This document shows positions 48,801 through 59,184 of a DNA stretch of 64,000 bases, piece after piece. Under the pieces are notes generated by a model that saw nothing but the letters and a program-made list of their open reading frames with translations, did no database searches and was not told where the DNA came from. Every line of letters starts with the position of its first letter. Positions within the stretch are counted from its first letter, which is position 1. The position numbers and the translations under genes were made by a program. Source of the stretch: Mermis nigrescens (Eukaryota; Nematoda; Enoplea; Mermithida; Mermithidae); the NCBI GenBank assembly GCA_036768485.1, contig JAVLUZ010000157.1:15937877-16001876 (forward strand), written 5' to 3'.

Positions 48801-50654
48801 CTAAAACGGTGGCGCCCGATGCTGCTCGCTAAATAACCATTTACAAAAATTCTCTAGACATTTATCGCCCAAAAAAGTATACTTGCCACAGTTCTGACAA
48901 AAATCTGTATCTATACATTTTTCACAAACGCGATGGGCTATACAACAATTTGGCTCGTGCTTGAAAATTTTTCCGTACTTGTTTTCCCCAATTTCTACAT
49001 CCTGACGAGTTTCGAAATCAAAAAATATAAAGAAGGGTTTGCGTTTTGGTTCGGAATTCTTGTCTATAGGTTTCATAAAACATTGATGATTGTCTCGATC
49101 GACATTACAATTACAAGTTTTACAGAAAAACTGATTACATTTATGATTTTTACCGTATTTGCTGCTTATTAATTGATTACAAGTTTTACAACGTTTTAGA
49201 GTCTGACAGACTGAAAGACGAGCTTGATCGTTAGTTTTTGACGGTTTTCCTATTTTATGCTTATCAAAACATGATTCGCTCACGAACCATCGATTACATT
49301 CGTTACATAACTGCCAATTTACAAATGTACATTCAGGAGACGAGTCACAACATCTACATTCGCCCTTATTACATTCATGTCGCTCAGAATGATCATACGG
49401 TTTATCACAGGTTTCACAATAATATACAGAACCAAAAAACGCGGGAACTCGAGTTATTAAATCAAAATGATTATGGTGATGGTACAAATGTATAATTTTT
49501 TCGGCCGTAGGGCCTGCGAAAATTGAAGAATCATTGAAATCTCGAGAATAGACTTTTAATTGGTACGTGGGTGATAAAACGGTCTGAATTTTACGAACTT
49601 CATCAATCCCGCAGAGTGCCCTATGCTCCCCTAGCCCCGCTTCGACCATTAAGTTTTCAGCCAAACGTTTTTGTAAAGTGTGACGATTTTTGTCCCCCTG
49701 CCTAATCGTATTCCATTGAGGATGATTGTCTAATTTAGCTTTTCCCGTGACTATAGCCCTGGCCAAACATAATTTATCCGTGTTTTGGATTTGGATAAAA
49801 CACCCCCCATTCCCACAATGTCTTTGAAACCAAGTGTCCCAATTTACGATTCTCGTTTTCGAAATTTTCTTACGCTCTGTTCCGCGGCCACCCAAAGGGG
49901 CGTTAACGATGATAACGTTCAAGCTAATTACCTCATCGAACGAAAAATCCTTTCTCGATTGGTTTACTCGTTCTGCGACGCTTAAGATCCGATCGGCGTT
50001 CATGAATTGTCTGGGGACGAAAGGAATTATTACGTGCCGATCAAGACTTGGGTGAATTAGCTCGACTCCGACCAAATCGTCGGGGCTACAGCCGTCTAAA
50101 ATCCTTTCCAACGCGCTGTTTAAAACGGACTGGAGGAATCCGCCAAAACCGCGGAGCTCCTCCACGCGTAGGAAACGTAGGCTGTAGCCCCGGGCCTCAG
50201 AGTTAAATCGTTTCACTCTCGTCCTGAACATTTCGCCGACAACGTAATAATCACTCGCCTCTCGTCCCCAGCCGACCTGCGCTCCTTCCTCTTCGCCGAA
50301 AATAACGTCCCAGAAATCGGGCGATCCAAAATTGGTTCTGTCGGCCTTTGATAATTTGACGAATTCTTGGAAAATAAACGAAATAATTTTTTCTTCGCCG
50401 ACCCATAATCGGCTATCGACGAGCTTTTGAAGCGTTCGACGATTGATAATCGGCTCTCGAAGTTCCTGGGACGACCCGTCTTCAACAATAGTAGCCCAAA
50501 ATTGTGCCGTTATCGCGTTCCGAACGCCTATTCTTCCATACTCCAAAATTTTTCGTAGAATAACGCCAATGAGTCGCTCGTTTCCGACCCAAATTCTCGA
50601 CTCGACCACCGCCAATAGTGTGTTGAAAGCTGGAAGTTCGAAGTGTGCCGCCAT
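48801..50654 (-). CDS. polB: Protein-primed family B DNA polymerase, N-terminal part
   Basis: A 617-codon frame. Residues 13-58 and 75-118 form an internal repeat around V(E/D)SR(I/L)WVG. Residues 290-302 carry the NTDKLCLARAIV motif usual in the N-terminal region of Maverick polymerases. Residues 391-411 resemble the HYD...FF segment. A cysteine-rich zinc-binding region follows (412-467 and 488-525). ExoI FFDFET is at 544-549 (D546, E548), followed by another cysteine cluster (569-590). The start is chosen because a TATA box and initiator lie 47 and 16 bp upstream and the ATG context has A at -3 and G at +4. The 5' half is clearly richer in G+C than the surrounding DNA. The frame ends early at a TAG at 48801, within the exonuclease domain. 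Confidence 0.9.
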   Translation of the reverse strand: MAAHFELPAFNTLLAVVESRIWVGNERLIGVILRKILEYGRIGVRNAITAQFWATIVEDGSSQELREPIINRRTLQKLVDSRLWVGEEKIISFIFQEFVKLSKADRTNFGSPDFWDVIFGEEEGAQVGWGREASDYYVVGEMFRTRVKRFNSEARGYSLRFLRVEELRGFGGFLQSVLNSALERILDGCSPDDLVGVELIHPSLDRHVIIPFVPRQFMNADRILSVAERVNQSRKDFSFDEVISLNVIIVNAPLGGRGTERKKISKTRIVNWDTWFQRHCGNGGCFIQIQNTDKLCLARAIVTGKAKLDNHPQWNTIRQGDKNRHTLQKRLAENLMVEAGLGEHRALCGIDEVRKIQTVLSPTYQLKVYSRDFNDSSIFAGPTAEKIIHLYHHHNHFDLITRVPAFFGSVYYCETCDKPYDHSERHECNKGECRCCDSSPECTFVNWQLCNECNRWFVSESCFDKHKIGKPSKTNDQARLSVCQTLKRCKTCNQLISSKYGKNHKCNQFFCKTCNCNVDRDNHQCFMKPIDKNSEPKRKPFFIFFDFETRQDVEIGENKYGKIFKHEPNCCIAHRVCEKCIDTDFCQNCGKYTFLGDKCLENFCKWLFSEQHRAPPF

Positions 50655-50702
50655 AGTTCTTGAGAAGAATGAGCTCGCTAGCTCTGCTTGGCCTATTTAT
50701 AG
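50654..50702 (-). promoter_or_regulatory. Core promoter of the Maverick polymerase gene
   Basis: On the minus strand CTATAAATAG (50702-50693) lies 31 bp upstream of the A of TCATTC (A at 50670), an exact match to the arthropod initiator consensus TCAKTY at the ideal distance. The predicted 5' leader is 16 nt before the ATG at 50654. This is a complete TATA plus initiator promoter, which supports the chosen start. Confidence 0.75.
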
Positions 50703-51156
50703 TCAGAGTGCTCTGCAAGCCGTTCCGGAACAATGCAAACCCGTTCCGGAAGGAGTTTGTGATGAGTCATCATTGCGCGCAAATTGCAAAATATGACGTA
50801 ACATACCGAAATTTCTTGTAGTGCTTTGAACATGACTCATACTGATACTTAATCATGTTTTGGCTGCCTAGCACACCTAGGCGTTGGGGGAGTATGCAAC
50901 CCCCTCCGAGAAACTAAAATACCCCCAGAATTCAATTTTTTGATGCCAATGAATAAAGCTCGTTTAAAAAATGGGTGTTTTTTCGCTATACCATCATTTT
51001 TAAGGCAATTTTTGACCTTATGGTGCCTAGCCCCTAAAAGAAAGCATAGAAAAACATACAAATTAATACTTTCTGAGAAATTGTTTGCAGTTATAGGAAT
51101 TTTTCGATGAGCTACGTGAATTTTATTTGAAATGCGCGGTCAATAATTCCACAACA
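50703..51156. other. Maverick interior, 5' side of polymerase
   Basis: Non-coding. It contains the MITE at 50872-51022. The rest shows no recognised gene. Confidence 0.6.
50872..51022 (+). mobile_element. hAT-like MITE, copy 5 (internally deleted), inside the Maverick
   Basis: A 151-bp copy from CACACCTAGGCG to ACCTTATG. Flanks CTGCCTAG / GTGCCTAG match at 7 of 8. Both C-rich ends are shortened. Its position dates this insertion after the Maverick formed. Confidence 0.75.
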
Positions 51157-51411
51157 TTCATGCGTCCACGTCGTGCCAGCTGGGGTCATGGATGCAGTAA
51201 ACCTGCATTCATGATGCAGAATTGGAGCAATTTTAATTTTTTATGGTGTAAACAGCTTTTGATCAAGCTGAGACACCAGAATTGAGTGCTTAAAACTCAT
51301 ATTTTCTTCATTTTTTTCTTTTTTTTCCTCTTTTTTTGGCTGATGGATGACTTCCTATTATTTCAGCAAAAAACTCGTGAAACTGCATACTTTCAGCAAA
51401 ATATAAAAATT

Positions 51412-51931
51412 TTACAAAAATATTTCGCAACTTGACAAAAAATTTTCACAACTTGACAAAAATTTTCACAACTTGACAAAAAATTTTCACAACTTGACAA
51501 AAAATTTTCACAACTTGACAAAAAATTTCCACAACGTGACAAAAATATTTCACAACTTGACAAAAAATTTACACAACTTGACAAAAAATTTCCACAATTT
51601 GACAAAAAATTTCCACAACTTGACAAAAAAATTTCACAACTTGACAAAAAATTTTCACAACTTGACAAAAGTATTATGCTTAAGCACGTAAAAATATTTC
51701 ACAACTTGACAAAAAATTTTCACAACTTGACAAAAAATTTTCACAACTTGACAAAAAATTTTCACAACTTGACAAAAAATTTTCACGACGTGACAAAAAT
51801 ATTTCACAACTTGACAAAAAATTTTCACAACTTGACAAAAAATTTTCAGAACTTGACAAAAAAATTTCACAACTTGACAAAAAATTCTACAACGTGACAA
51901 AAATATTTCGCAACGTGACAAAAATATCAAT
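51412..51931 (-). repeat. 21-bp minisatellite in right terminal repeat
   Basis: Mirror of the left array: units of TTTTCACAACTTGACAAAAAA, again broken once by the TATGCTTAAGCACGT spacer. Confidence 0.92.
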
Positions 51932-52735
51932 AATTGTTTTTTAAACGGCAAAGTTCTCTGTAGTATGCAGACCCATGCAAATGAGAGGAGACGAGACGAA
52001 CACCTGTGGGAGGGGGCCTAAATGGAAAAGTTACTGGGAATTGATGAAAATTATATTTTTTCGCTGCAGTGACTGTAAATTTATGCCTATTTTTGAGGCT
52101 GAAGGCTGACCCCAGAACCGCCCTGCTATGCATCTACGGATTTTATGCTCAAAAATCCTCAAAAACACTTGAAATAGCTGTGAATTTTTTTGAATTTTTT
52201 TGACAAAAAAGCATATATCCGATGTATTCGCTGATCTATATGGCTGCCTCTTTAGTTTTTTGCTGTAATTTTAGCAATTTTTCGCGATTAATGTTCTACT
52301 GAATTACCGACAGCTGAAGCCAAATTAGTTTTACATCACTTATTTATTCGTGACTTGTTGTGTACGTGCTTTCTTCGAACAGTAAATAATACATACAAGA
52401 CATGCACGAGGGGGCATCTCAGCAAGGAAAATTTCTGGATAAAATAGGGCGAAAATCGGAAAAATGCTTGACCAGAAACATAGTTTTTATGCAGACACAT
52501 CGATCTGGGGGAATGGTGGGTCCTGATCCCCCAAAATTCGGAAAAATCTTACTTTTTAAACGCTATTTTTGGTCTTTTTGGGTATAGAGGACGGCCAGCC
52601 ACGTGCCTGTTTTATGCATTTTTGGCACACCAACTGATCGACCATGCAACCTGAGGAACAACACTGCAAGATAGACCATGCTATAACAGGCGGCGCGGTG
52701 GGAGCCCCTCCCCTTACACACCCCTCCTTTCCCGT

Positions 52736-52745
52736 CCTTTATATA
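52736..52745 (-). promoter_or_regulatory. TATA-box-like site in right terminal repeat
   Basis: Mirror of the site at 44489-44498, pointing into the element. Confidence 0.4.
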
Positions 52746-52864
52746 CTTTAACGTTGCACCCTCAACTTACCTCAGGGAGCAGATTTTTACGTCATCGCCT
52801 ATGTTATAACATAGGCTATCCTACAGCATTGCGGTCCAGACTGACGGCCATTACTACTGATAAC

Positions 52865-53465
52865 TGATCCATCATGTAGATGTAATGTGAAATATGTATC
52901 TGTATCAGAAGGAATAAAAAAATGAAACGTCGTTTGAAACAATAAATTTCACAAATAAGGAGTCTTTAGAATTAAATTAATCGCGTGATTAAGCACGATT
53001 TGCAAAACCAATCAGCGCTTAAGAGGATGAATATTAAATATGTACCACGTGTTAAGCGTGCACACTGGCGTATGCGGGTAAGTTCCCACATCCCCACAGA
53101 CCAGTCAGGATAAGGAAAACTTGTCCCTACTCGCCCCCTAGAACTTGCCCTCACACAATTCGCCCCCAAACAATTTGTTCCCTCACAACTCGCCTTCACA
53201 CTACTCGCCCCCCAGAAACAATCATAGATGCACAGCATGGCTGATCTGGGGGGGTCAAAAATTGAGCTTTTGAGGCCAAAATAGTATAAAACTCATCTAA
53301 GCGCTAGAGTGGGGTTAAAACTACGTTATTATACACTTTTTGCTTAATTCGAAGTACTTTTGAAGAAAATTTTCAATTTTCATCCGTTTTGGCCCTCACT
53401 CCGCCTCATTCTCTCCAAAAAATTTTCCATTTTTATTCAGGGGATCTACTAGATTCCCTCCTGAC
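52865..53465. other. Gene-free flank of the Maverick with a repeat copy
   Basis: Bases 53100-53220 have several CTCGCCCCC / ACAACTCGCC words. Bases 53235-53465 are a reverse-strand copy of the CCCTCAGAATGAAAAA repeat found left of the Maverick. Confidence 0.5.
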
Positions 53466-53630
53466 CACACGTGGGCGTGGGGGTTGGGGGGCATGCACCC
53501 CCAGAATTTTTTTGCTTTTTTTAGCGATTTTTTTGATGCCATTGGATAGTGCTCGATGAGAACCGTCGAAAAATGGTGACCTTTAAAAATTTTTTAACTC
53601 CCCCCTGGATTTCAATGCTGCCTACCTATG
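53466..53630 (+). mobile_element. hAT-like MITE, copy 6 (short)
   Basis: 165 bp from CACACGTGGGCG to CTACCTATG with an exact 8-bp duplication CTCCTGAC (53458-53465 and 53631-53638). Confidence 0.88.
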
Positions 53631-53691
53631 CTCCTGACACGCCTCCCCACGTGCATATCTGCCCACAACTGGCCCAAGTCGCCCTTGCAAC

Positions 53692-53958
53692 CATAGGTGG
53701 GCAGCACCAAAATTCTGGGGAGGGGGTGAAAAAATTTCTGGAGGGGGTGAAAAAATTTTTAAAGGTCAAACAATGGTCTTAAAAAAGGTCGTATGGCGAA
53801 AAAACACCATTTTTCGACGTTTCTCATCGAGCACTATCCAATGGCATCAAAAAATTGCTAAAAAAGCAAACAAAATTTTTCTGGGGGGTATTTTGATTTC
53901 TGGGGGGTATTTCAACTTCTGGGGGGTGCATACCCCCAAACCCCCACGCCCATGTGTG
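53692..53958 (-). mobile_element. hAT-like MITE, copy 7
   Basis: 267 bp from CATAGGTGGGCAGC to CGCCCATGTGTG with an exact 8-bp duplication CTTGCAAC (53684-53691 and 53959-53966). It lies only about 60 bp from copy 6 and in the opposite orientation. Confidence 0.9.
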
Positions 53959-53966
53959 CTTGCAAC

Positions 53967-55448
53967 CTGCCCCCTCACAACTGGCTTTTGGAACTTTGAG
54001 CCGAGTATCCACGATTGTTAATGCAATTATATATTTCAGAGTCTATGTAGGAGCTTCACAAAAAAGCATATTTAAGGTGAAAATTGAAGTAATGACGGAT
54101 TTTTGCTGCGTTTTAACTCGATTCTGTCGTTTCTTTGTTTCTATATGTAAATGCATACAGGTCTGTAGCCAGAATTTCATTAAGGGGACAAAAAATTTGA
54201 AAGCAGATATCTGGTGAACCATTTGGGGATAGTCAAAAAATAAAAGAATTTTAGAGCTTTCTTCGCGAGCTCTACACAATAGTGAAGAAAAATTTAGAAA
54301 AATTTTCTCATCGTTATAAGCAATTTCTTAAGTTTTCATTTTTGTACTCAATCTTTGTGCTTTGCAAAGAAAAACGACCGAAAAATTAGTGATTCTGTGC
54401 GAATCAATGAAAAACTTTGACATGTAATTCATGTCGAACTAAAATTTGAGCAGTTCAAAAGTCGGAAACTAAACAGAAATAAATGATCCGACGCGAAGCT
54501 TAAGAAAATTTTGCGTTTAGTAGATCAAAGATACGCAAAAAAATCGTTTTTTGCGGTCGTTTAGGTGCACTTCGAGAATTTTTCGTTCTATTCTTTGGGG
54601 AGACCCTTTTTTCGTCTCGGGTGCACCCTCGTGGCTACTATGCATTAGTTTATTCTGATTCTGACGTGAAAACTCGTTTTGGAGGTCAATTATGGACATT
54701 AATGCGCGATGTGGCGGGTGTAAACTGTCAATTCATCTCCAAGGTTAAATATTGAGCTTTTTTGGGCCAAAATGACGTCGAAAATGGAAAAATGCTAAAA
54801 TAGTGCTGATCTACAGAGTACTTTTGAAACAACTTTTTCTCGTTTTCACCGGTTTTTAGCCTTCATGTTGCCACATTTTTCTGAAAACATTTCCCATTTT
54901 TCCATTCTGGTGGTGTAGACCCCGTACCCCCTCCGATTGCATGTCTGGTTGTTAGGAGCAAGCAGGGCTGGCAAGTACTGGGTTTTTGGAGTTTTTGTGG
55001 GTGTGAAAATTCTTTAATTTCTGGGGTTTTGGCACACGCATATAATCTTCCTCCTACCTAATCGACGCTGTTACTGAAAATAATGCCGTGTGATTAACCT
55101 AATGTTGCTAACATTTTTGAGTTGTTTTGGTGCTTATAGAAGAGTTATTTTCGCCTGTTTTCCTTTAGTAGACGTGCAATTAAGTTTTTTCATAATTTTA
55201 ATGTTTTGTAATTTTTGTTTATTGTTATGCAATGTGAGTCTGGCCACCTGACCTGGACTAGATTGAATGAATAATTGCTTACCCAAAGTCTATTTGTCAG
55301 GCTGAATGCAAATATATTTTAATTTTTTTGACTAAAATGATATTTCAAGAGTTGCTACTCAATAGAAAACTGTAGTACATTTATGCTCTTAAACATGTGA
55401 ATACAAAGCATTCGCACCATCGGACTATATCGTTCTTCTCGGTTTCAG
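53967..55448. other. Gene-free stretch with interspersed repeats
   Basis: Bases 54170-54540 share words with 19260-19460. Bases 54745-54930 are another reverse-strand CCCTCAGAATGAAAAA repeat. No exon was recognised before the acceptor at 55447-55448. Confidence 0.4.
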
Positions 55449-55730
55449 TTAACTCCTTCGTCAATGCCCTGACTAAGAAAGATTTGCTAGCCAGAACATC
55501 GTTGTTTAACATTGACCATCCTGTAAAAATTAAAGTCCGCACACAATACCGAAGCGATCTTTTTGAAAAGACCATCGATGGCCGTGACTTATGGAGTACG
55601 ATAGACACGGGCCGCGATCTTGACGTTCCTCTAAGTAAATATACGGGAAGAAATCGCGTCTACGGTCTCACAAGGCTGTTCCTAAAATCCAACGGTTCGA
55701 CCAACTCGTTCATCAACCTGATCAGCTTGC
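55449..55730 (+). CDS. Candidate host exon, unrecognised protein
   Basis: A strong acceptor (TTCTTCTCGGTTTCAG, AG at 55447-55448) and a perfect donor GTAAGT (55731-55736) bound 282 nt, phase 1 to phase 1, open in one frame. The peptide contains TRTQYRSDLF-like and GRDLWSTIDTGRDLDVPLSK segments with ordinary amino-acid composition and balanced codon use, unlike the surrounding repeats. No domain is recognised. The same phase class as 37667-37924 makes one modular gene possible. The ATG at 55397 is in the upstream intron. Confidence 0.65.
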
Positions 55731-58700
55731 GTAAGTTCGATTTCGCGTGAAACGATAAACTGCCTATCTAACTGTTTCTGTCCGCTTCAGTCGATCAATT
55801 TTCGTAAATTGAATTGAAGAGTATGTTGGTTACAAAACCATTTAGAAAATTATTGCATAAGTCACATGCTGAATACGTATCACACAACAGCTTTCCGTTT
55901 TGTAAAATATGGCCGTGCTTTAATCTGGGAGTCATTGCTACGCATGGGCGAATATTACGACACAATCATAAATACCATATCAGATGCTCCATTTCCTTAT
56001 CTAATTCGTAGAAAAAATAAAAGGGCGCGATAAACAAATCTAATTAAAAACTGCATTTTCTGCATATTTTGCAAAAAATCCTGACTTGTCAAACCCATTT
56101 CTTTCTATTTCTGTGAGTTACCATATTCGGCAAATGTAACGATAATCTGCTCCATCCCATACGATTTTTAGGAAATGCGTGCAATGAGGCTAAACTAAAG
56201 TGATTAATTTCATTTTGACGCAGCACTCATGATATTTTTTACATCAAAAGGCACAAATGTATATAGTTAGGTTACTTTGTGACTGATAGCATTATTTCAG
56301 CTACCTTCTAGCCACTTTCCATAAATTTTCTATGACATGCGAAAAATGAACAATCCAATTGAAATTTGACCCTCAATAATATCGTCATTTTGATTTTGAA
56401 GGCAATAAGAGTTTAAAAACAGAACCATTAATCGGAATTATATGCTATTTTTGGAATGAGGCATAGACAATGCACGAGTATTGCAGCGCTACTGCGAGGA
56501 TATACTTGTCTATGTATGTATGTACCTGACTGAAAATATACCGAAATGCAAGATGGGGGTCTATGTAGATTAGTCAGGGAGTCTTATATCAAAATCAATT
56601 TATTATACATCAAGCATTTTTGTTAAGTATCAATTCCAAAACATTAATTGAATACCAAATTATTATATAAACATATGATATCTCCAATTTTTGGCCAAAA
56701 AGGCCAAAAAAACACCGAAAACCGGCCAAAATTCGATTTTTTTCTCAACATCGGGGGAGTCAAAAATTTTCTGGCTTTGGAGGATGGTGGAAGGCCAAGT
56801 ATGAGTGGGGATCTACCCCTATCCCCCATCTTACACGTATGCCCTTGCGTTAAAAAGATGATTTAAAGCTAAAGACATGGGCGAAGTACATCTTTTTGCT
56901 ACGCTTCACACCAATTTACGAGTACATACTCGTTTTATCCACGTATTAAAAGAATGCAAGAAGACAAGAGATGTTCATAAATAGATTTATAGAGTTTGAG
57001 AATTTTGCTGCTTTTCTTAGGCTCTGGAAAATCCTTAACCATGGAAAGCGCCGAAATTTAAGATATTTAGGCATGTCACGTGCCCCCTCCGAAATTTTTC
57101 AAAAATTTTATTGATTTTTCCGATGCAACAATTTTGTTCATAAAATTGAGTTCCAAAAGGCAAAAAGCGTAGTTCCAATGAGTTAAAAAGCTTGAAGCAG
57201 CTATAATGATCCAGCACTTCACATCAGTTTGGTGATTTAATGTACTATTTATTCGTTGAATAAAACTGCGCATGCTTGTTGAGCATCATACTGCAAAAAT
57301 GATTGTGTACCACTACCAGTTTGTCTATTATCTGTTTTGTTTGTATTTCTTCACAAGAACAATTGAAAGGAATGACCAAATTGTCTTGTATTTTGCGCAT
57401 TTTCTGTTTGCTGACCTACATATTGTTCAAGAAGGCCACAAATGGGTCCCTGAAAACGACAAGAACAAGATGTTCATTGTGTTCATTGCTAAATCTATCT
57501 TTTTCTTATATGCAGCGACCCGTTGCTGCACTATAATACTTAGGACAGGTCGAAAAACGTATTTCTTCTCAAAACACATTTGACAAGTCAGCAAGCAGTT
57601 GAAAAGTTTTGGGCATTTGTAGGAGTTGTTTGCCCGATTTTGCGAAACTTTTAACGTTACTATTGAACATTAAAGTGCTTTTTTACAAAATTTCTGGGGC
57701 TCTGCCCGGATTCCTTTCGGGTGGGGGGTGATTTGAGCGCACCACCCGGACTCTCTCCAGCCGTAAGATCTCACTGAACATGTACAAAGTTTTTTGGGAG
57801 GGCAAAAAAGGTAGAAAAGGGATGAAAATTTCTAAAAATTTTCGGCGCGTCGCGCTGGAATTAGTTTGTCGGTTCTGTATGATTTTAAAACGATATAAAT
57901 TGACTTAAAAAAAGTAAAAACATAAAAATTTTACGGCACTTAGCGCCGGTCACTGTGTTATTTCTTCTTGTAAAGCTCCAGCATTGCGTTTAAAAACTTG
58001 AATCAGTCAGAATATTCTTAATTCGCACTGTCTTCCCGTTAGAAGCCTATAGTCTGTTTCACACAACTTTGGGCATAAATTTAAAAAACTATGTCCGACA
58101 ATAAGCCGACAAATTGCGATTATACCATTGATTTGATATATAATTATCGTAGTCCGTTGGCTTACTTTCGAAAAAATTCTTTGTACGAAGTTGATAATTT
58201 TCTGCTCTGTCAGTATTTACAAAGCTAAGAAGTGTATTTAGAGAGGTAAAAACTGACTAAATTTCTTGGCGCTTTGCGGGACTTATGATTTCTAAACTAT
58301 TTGCCAATAAAAGGCCGTAAATTCTACTTGAAAACGGTAAAAGTATAGAAATTTTTCAGCGCTTCGCGCCGCTTTACGCTTTTTTATTCTTGATCGTCAG
58401 AAACCTATAAATTAGCTATGCTACACTAGTTAAAGTCCAAAAACCCAGTTTTACTTTACATAATGCGTTACAGTACCATATCAAAGCAATCAATGCAAAA
58501 TCAGCCTTAAAAAATTTGTGTGTGCCCCTAACTAAAATCCTGGCTACTCCTCTGTATTTAGGAGTCAAAAAATTATGAAAGGCCGAAAAGGCCCAATTTA
58601 TTGTAAGGGCAAAAAGTATCCTTTTTATTTTTTCTTCAAAAAATTACATACCTGGGTTTTCAATTCTAGGGTCAAACCCTCCTATAACTTCTCCACGCCC

Positions 58701-59048
58701 ATGTATATTCATCTAGCCCAAACAACCAAACTACGCTTGCAAGTTTTATTGTGTGAACTTCTGAAATATGCGGCTATGATGGACCTTCATGCTTCCGAAA
58801 TGAACAACTCATGCTCAAAGGTTCACTGATAACTGCATAAAAAATCTTTTTTATATTTCGGTTAATTTTCGGATATAATGTCAGTTTAGACCACGATATC
58901 TTTTTGGAGAGAAATGCGATCACTTTTCCGTCTATTTCCCAGCAAAAAATCGCACTTACTGTTCATTTAGCTTCGGCTGTACTTTTTAATATTCATAAGT
59001 AATTTTAATGCAATCTGTGACATTTCTTGATTATTTATTAATACAGCT
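55731..59048. other. Gene-free stretch (possible intron)
   Basis: Contains GGCGCGTCGCGC-type hairpins near 57843, 57935 and 58362, and a diverged CTATAGTC MITE (58050-58195). The frame at 57272-57583 has hydrophobic stretches but no domain or splice support. No exon is called. Confidence 0.4.
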
Positions 59049-59184
59049 TGAATGAATGAATGAATGAAATAATTTATTACTGAAACGCGACAATTACGAA
59101 AGATGTAAAAGAGTAATAAAACGTACGGTCAAAAGAATAAAAGCGTACAGCAAAAGGCGACGAGCGAGTCATGAAAATGACGAT

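Larger units (their letters stand above)
44376..52858 (-). mobile_element. Compact Maverick/Polinton carrying only a DNA polymerase
   Basis: Complete element of 8483 bp. The ends AGTAGTAATGGCC and GGCCATTACTACT are inverted, and an exact 6-bp target duplication GATAAC flanks it (44370-44375 and 52859-52864). Terminal AG...CT with 6-bp duplications and long inverted repeats is diagnostic of Mavericks. Typical members are 15-20 kb and encode integrase, packaging ATPase, cysteine protease, capsid proteins and PolB. Here only PolB is recognisable, in about 5.1 kb of unique interior. It is either an internally deleted derivative mobilised in trans or a minimal lineage. A hAT-like MITE (50872-51022) later inserted into it. 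Confidence 0.93.
51157..52858 (-). repeat. Maverick right terminal inverted repeat
   Basis: About 1.70 kb; it exceeds the left arm by roughly one 21-bp minisatellite unit. The near-identity elsewhere, including non-functional passenger sequence, implies recent replication-linked homogenisation or a young insertion. Confidence 0.93.

Noticed and set aside
45282..51951. Repeat-coded frames in the Maverick terminal repeats, present identically at both ends
   Set aside because: They follow the 21-bp minisatellite and its flanks; both strands are open and the composition is that of the repeat.
57272..57583. 103-residue frame with hydrophobic stretches
   Set aside because: No domain, no balanced codon use and no paired splice sites; a second frame on the same strand is also open.
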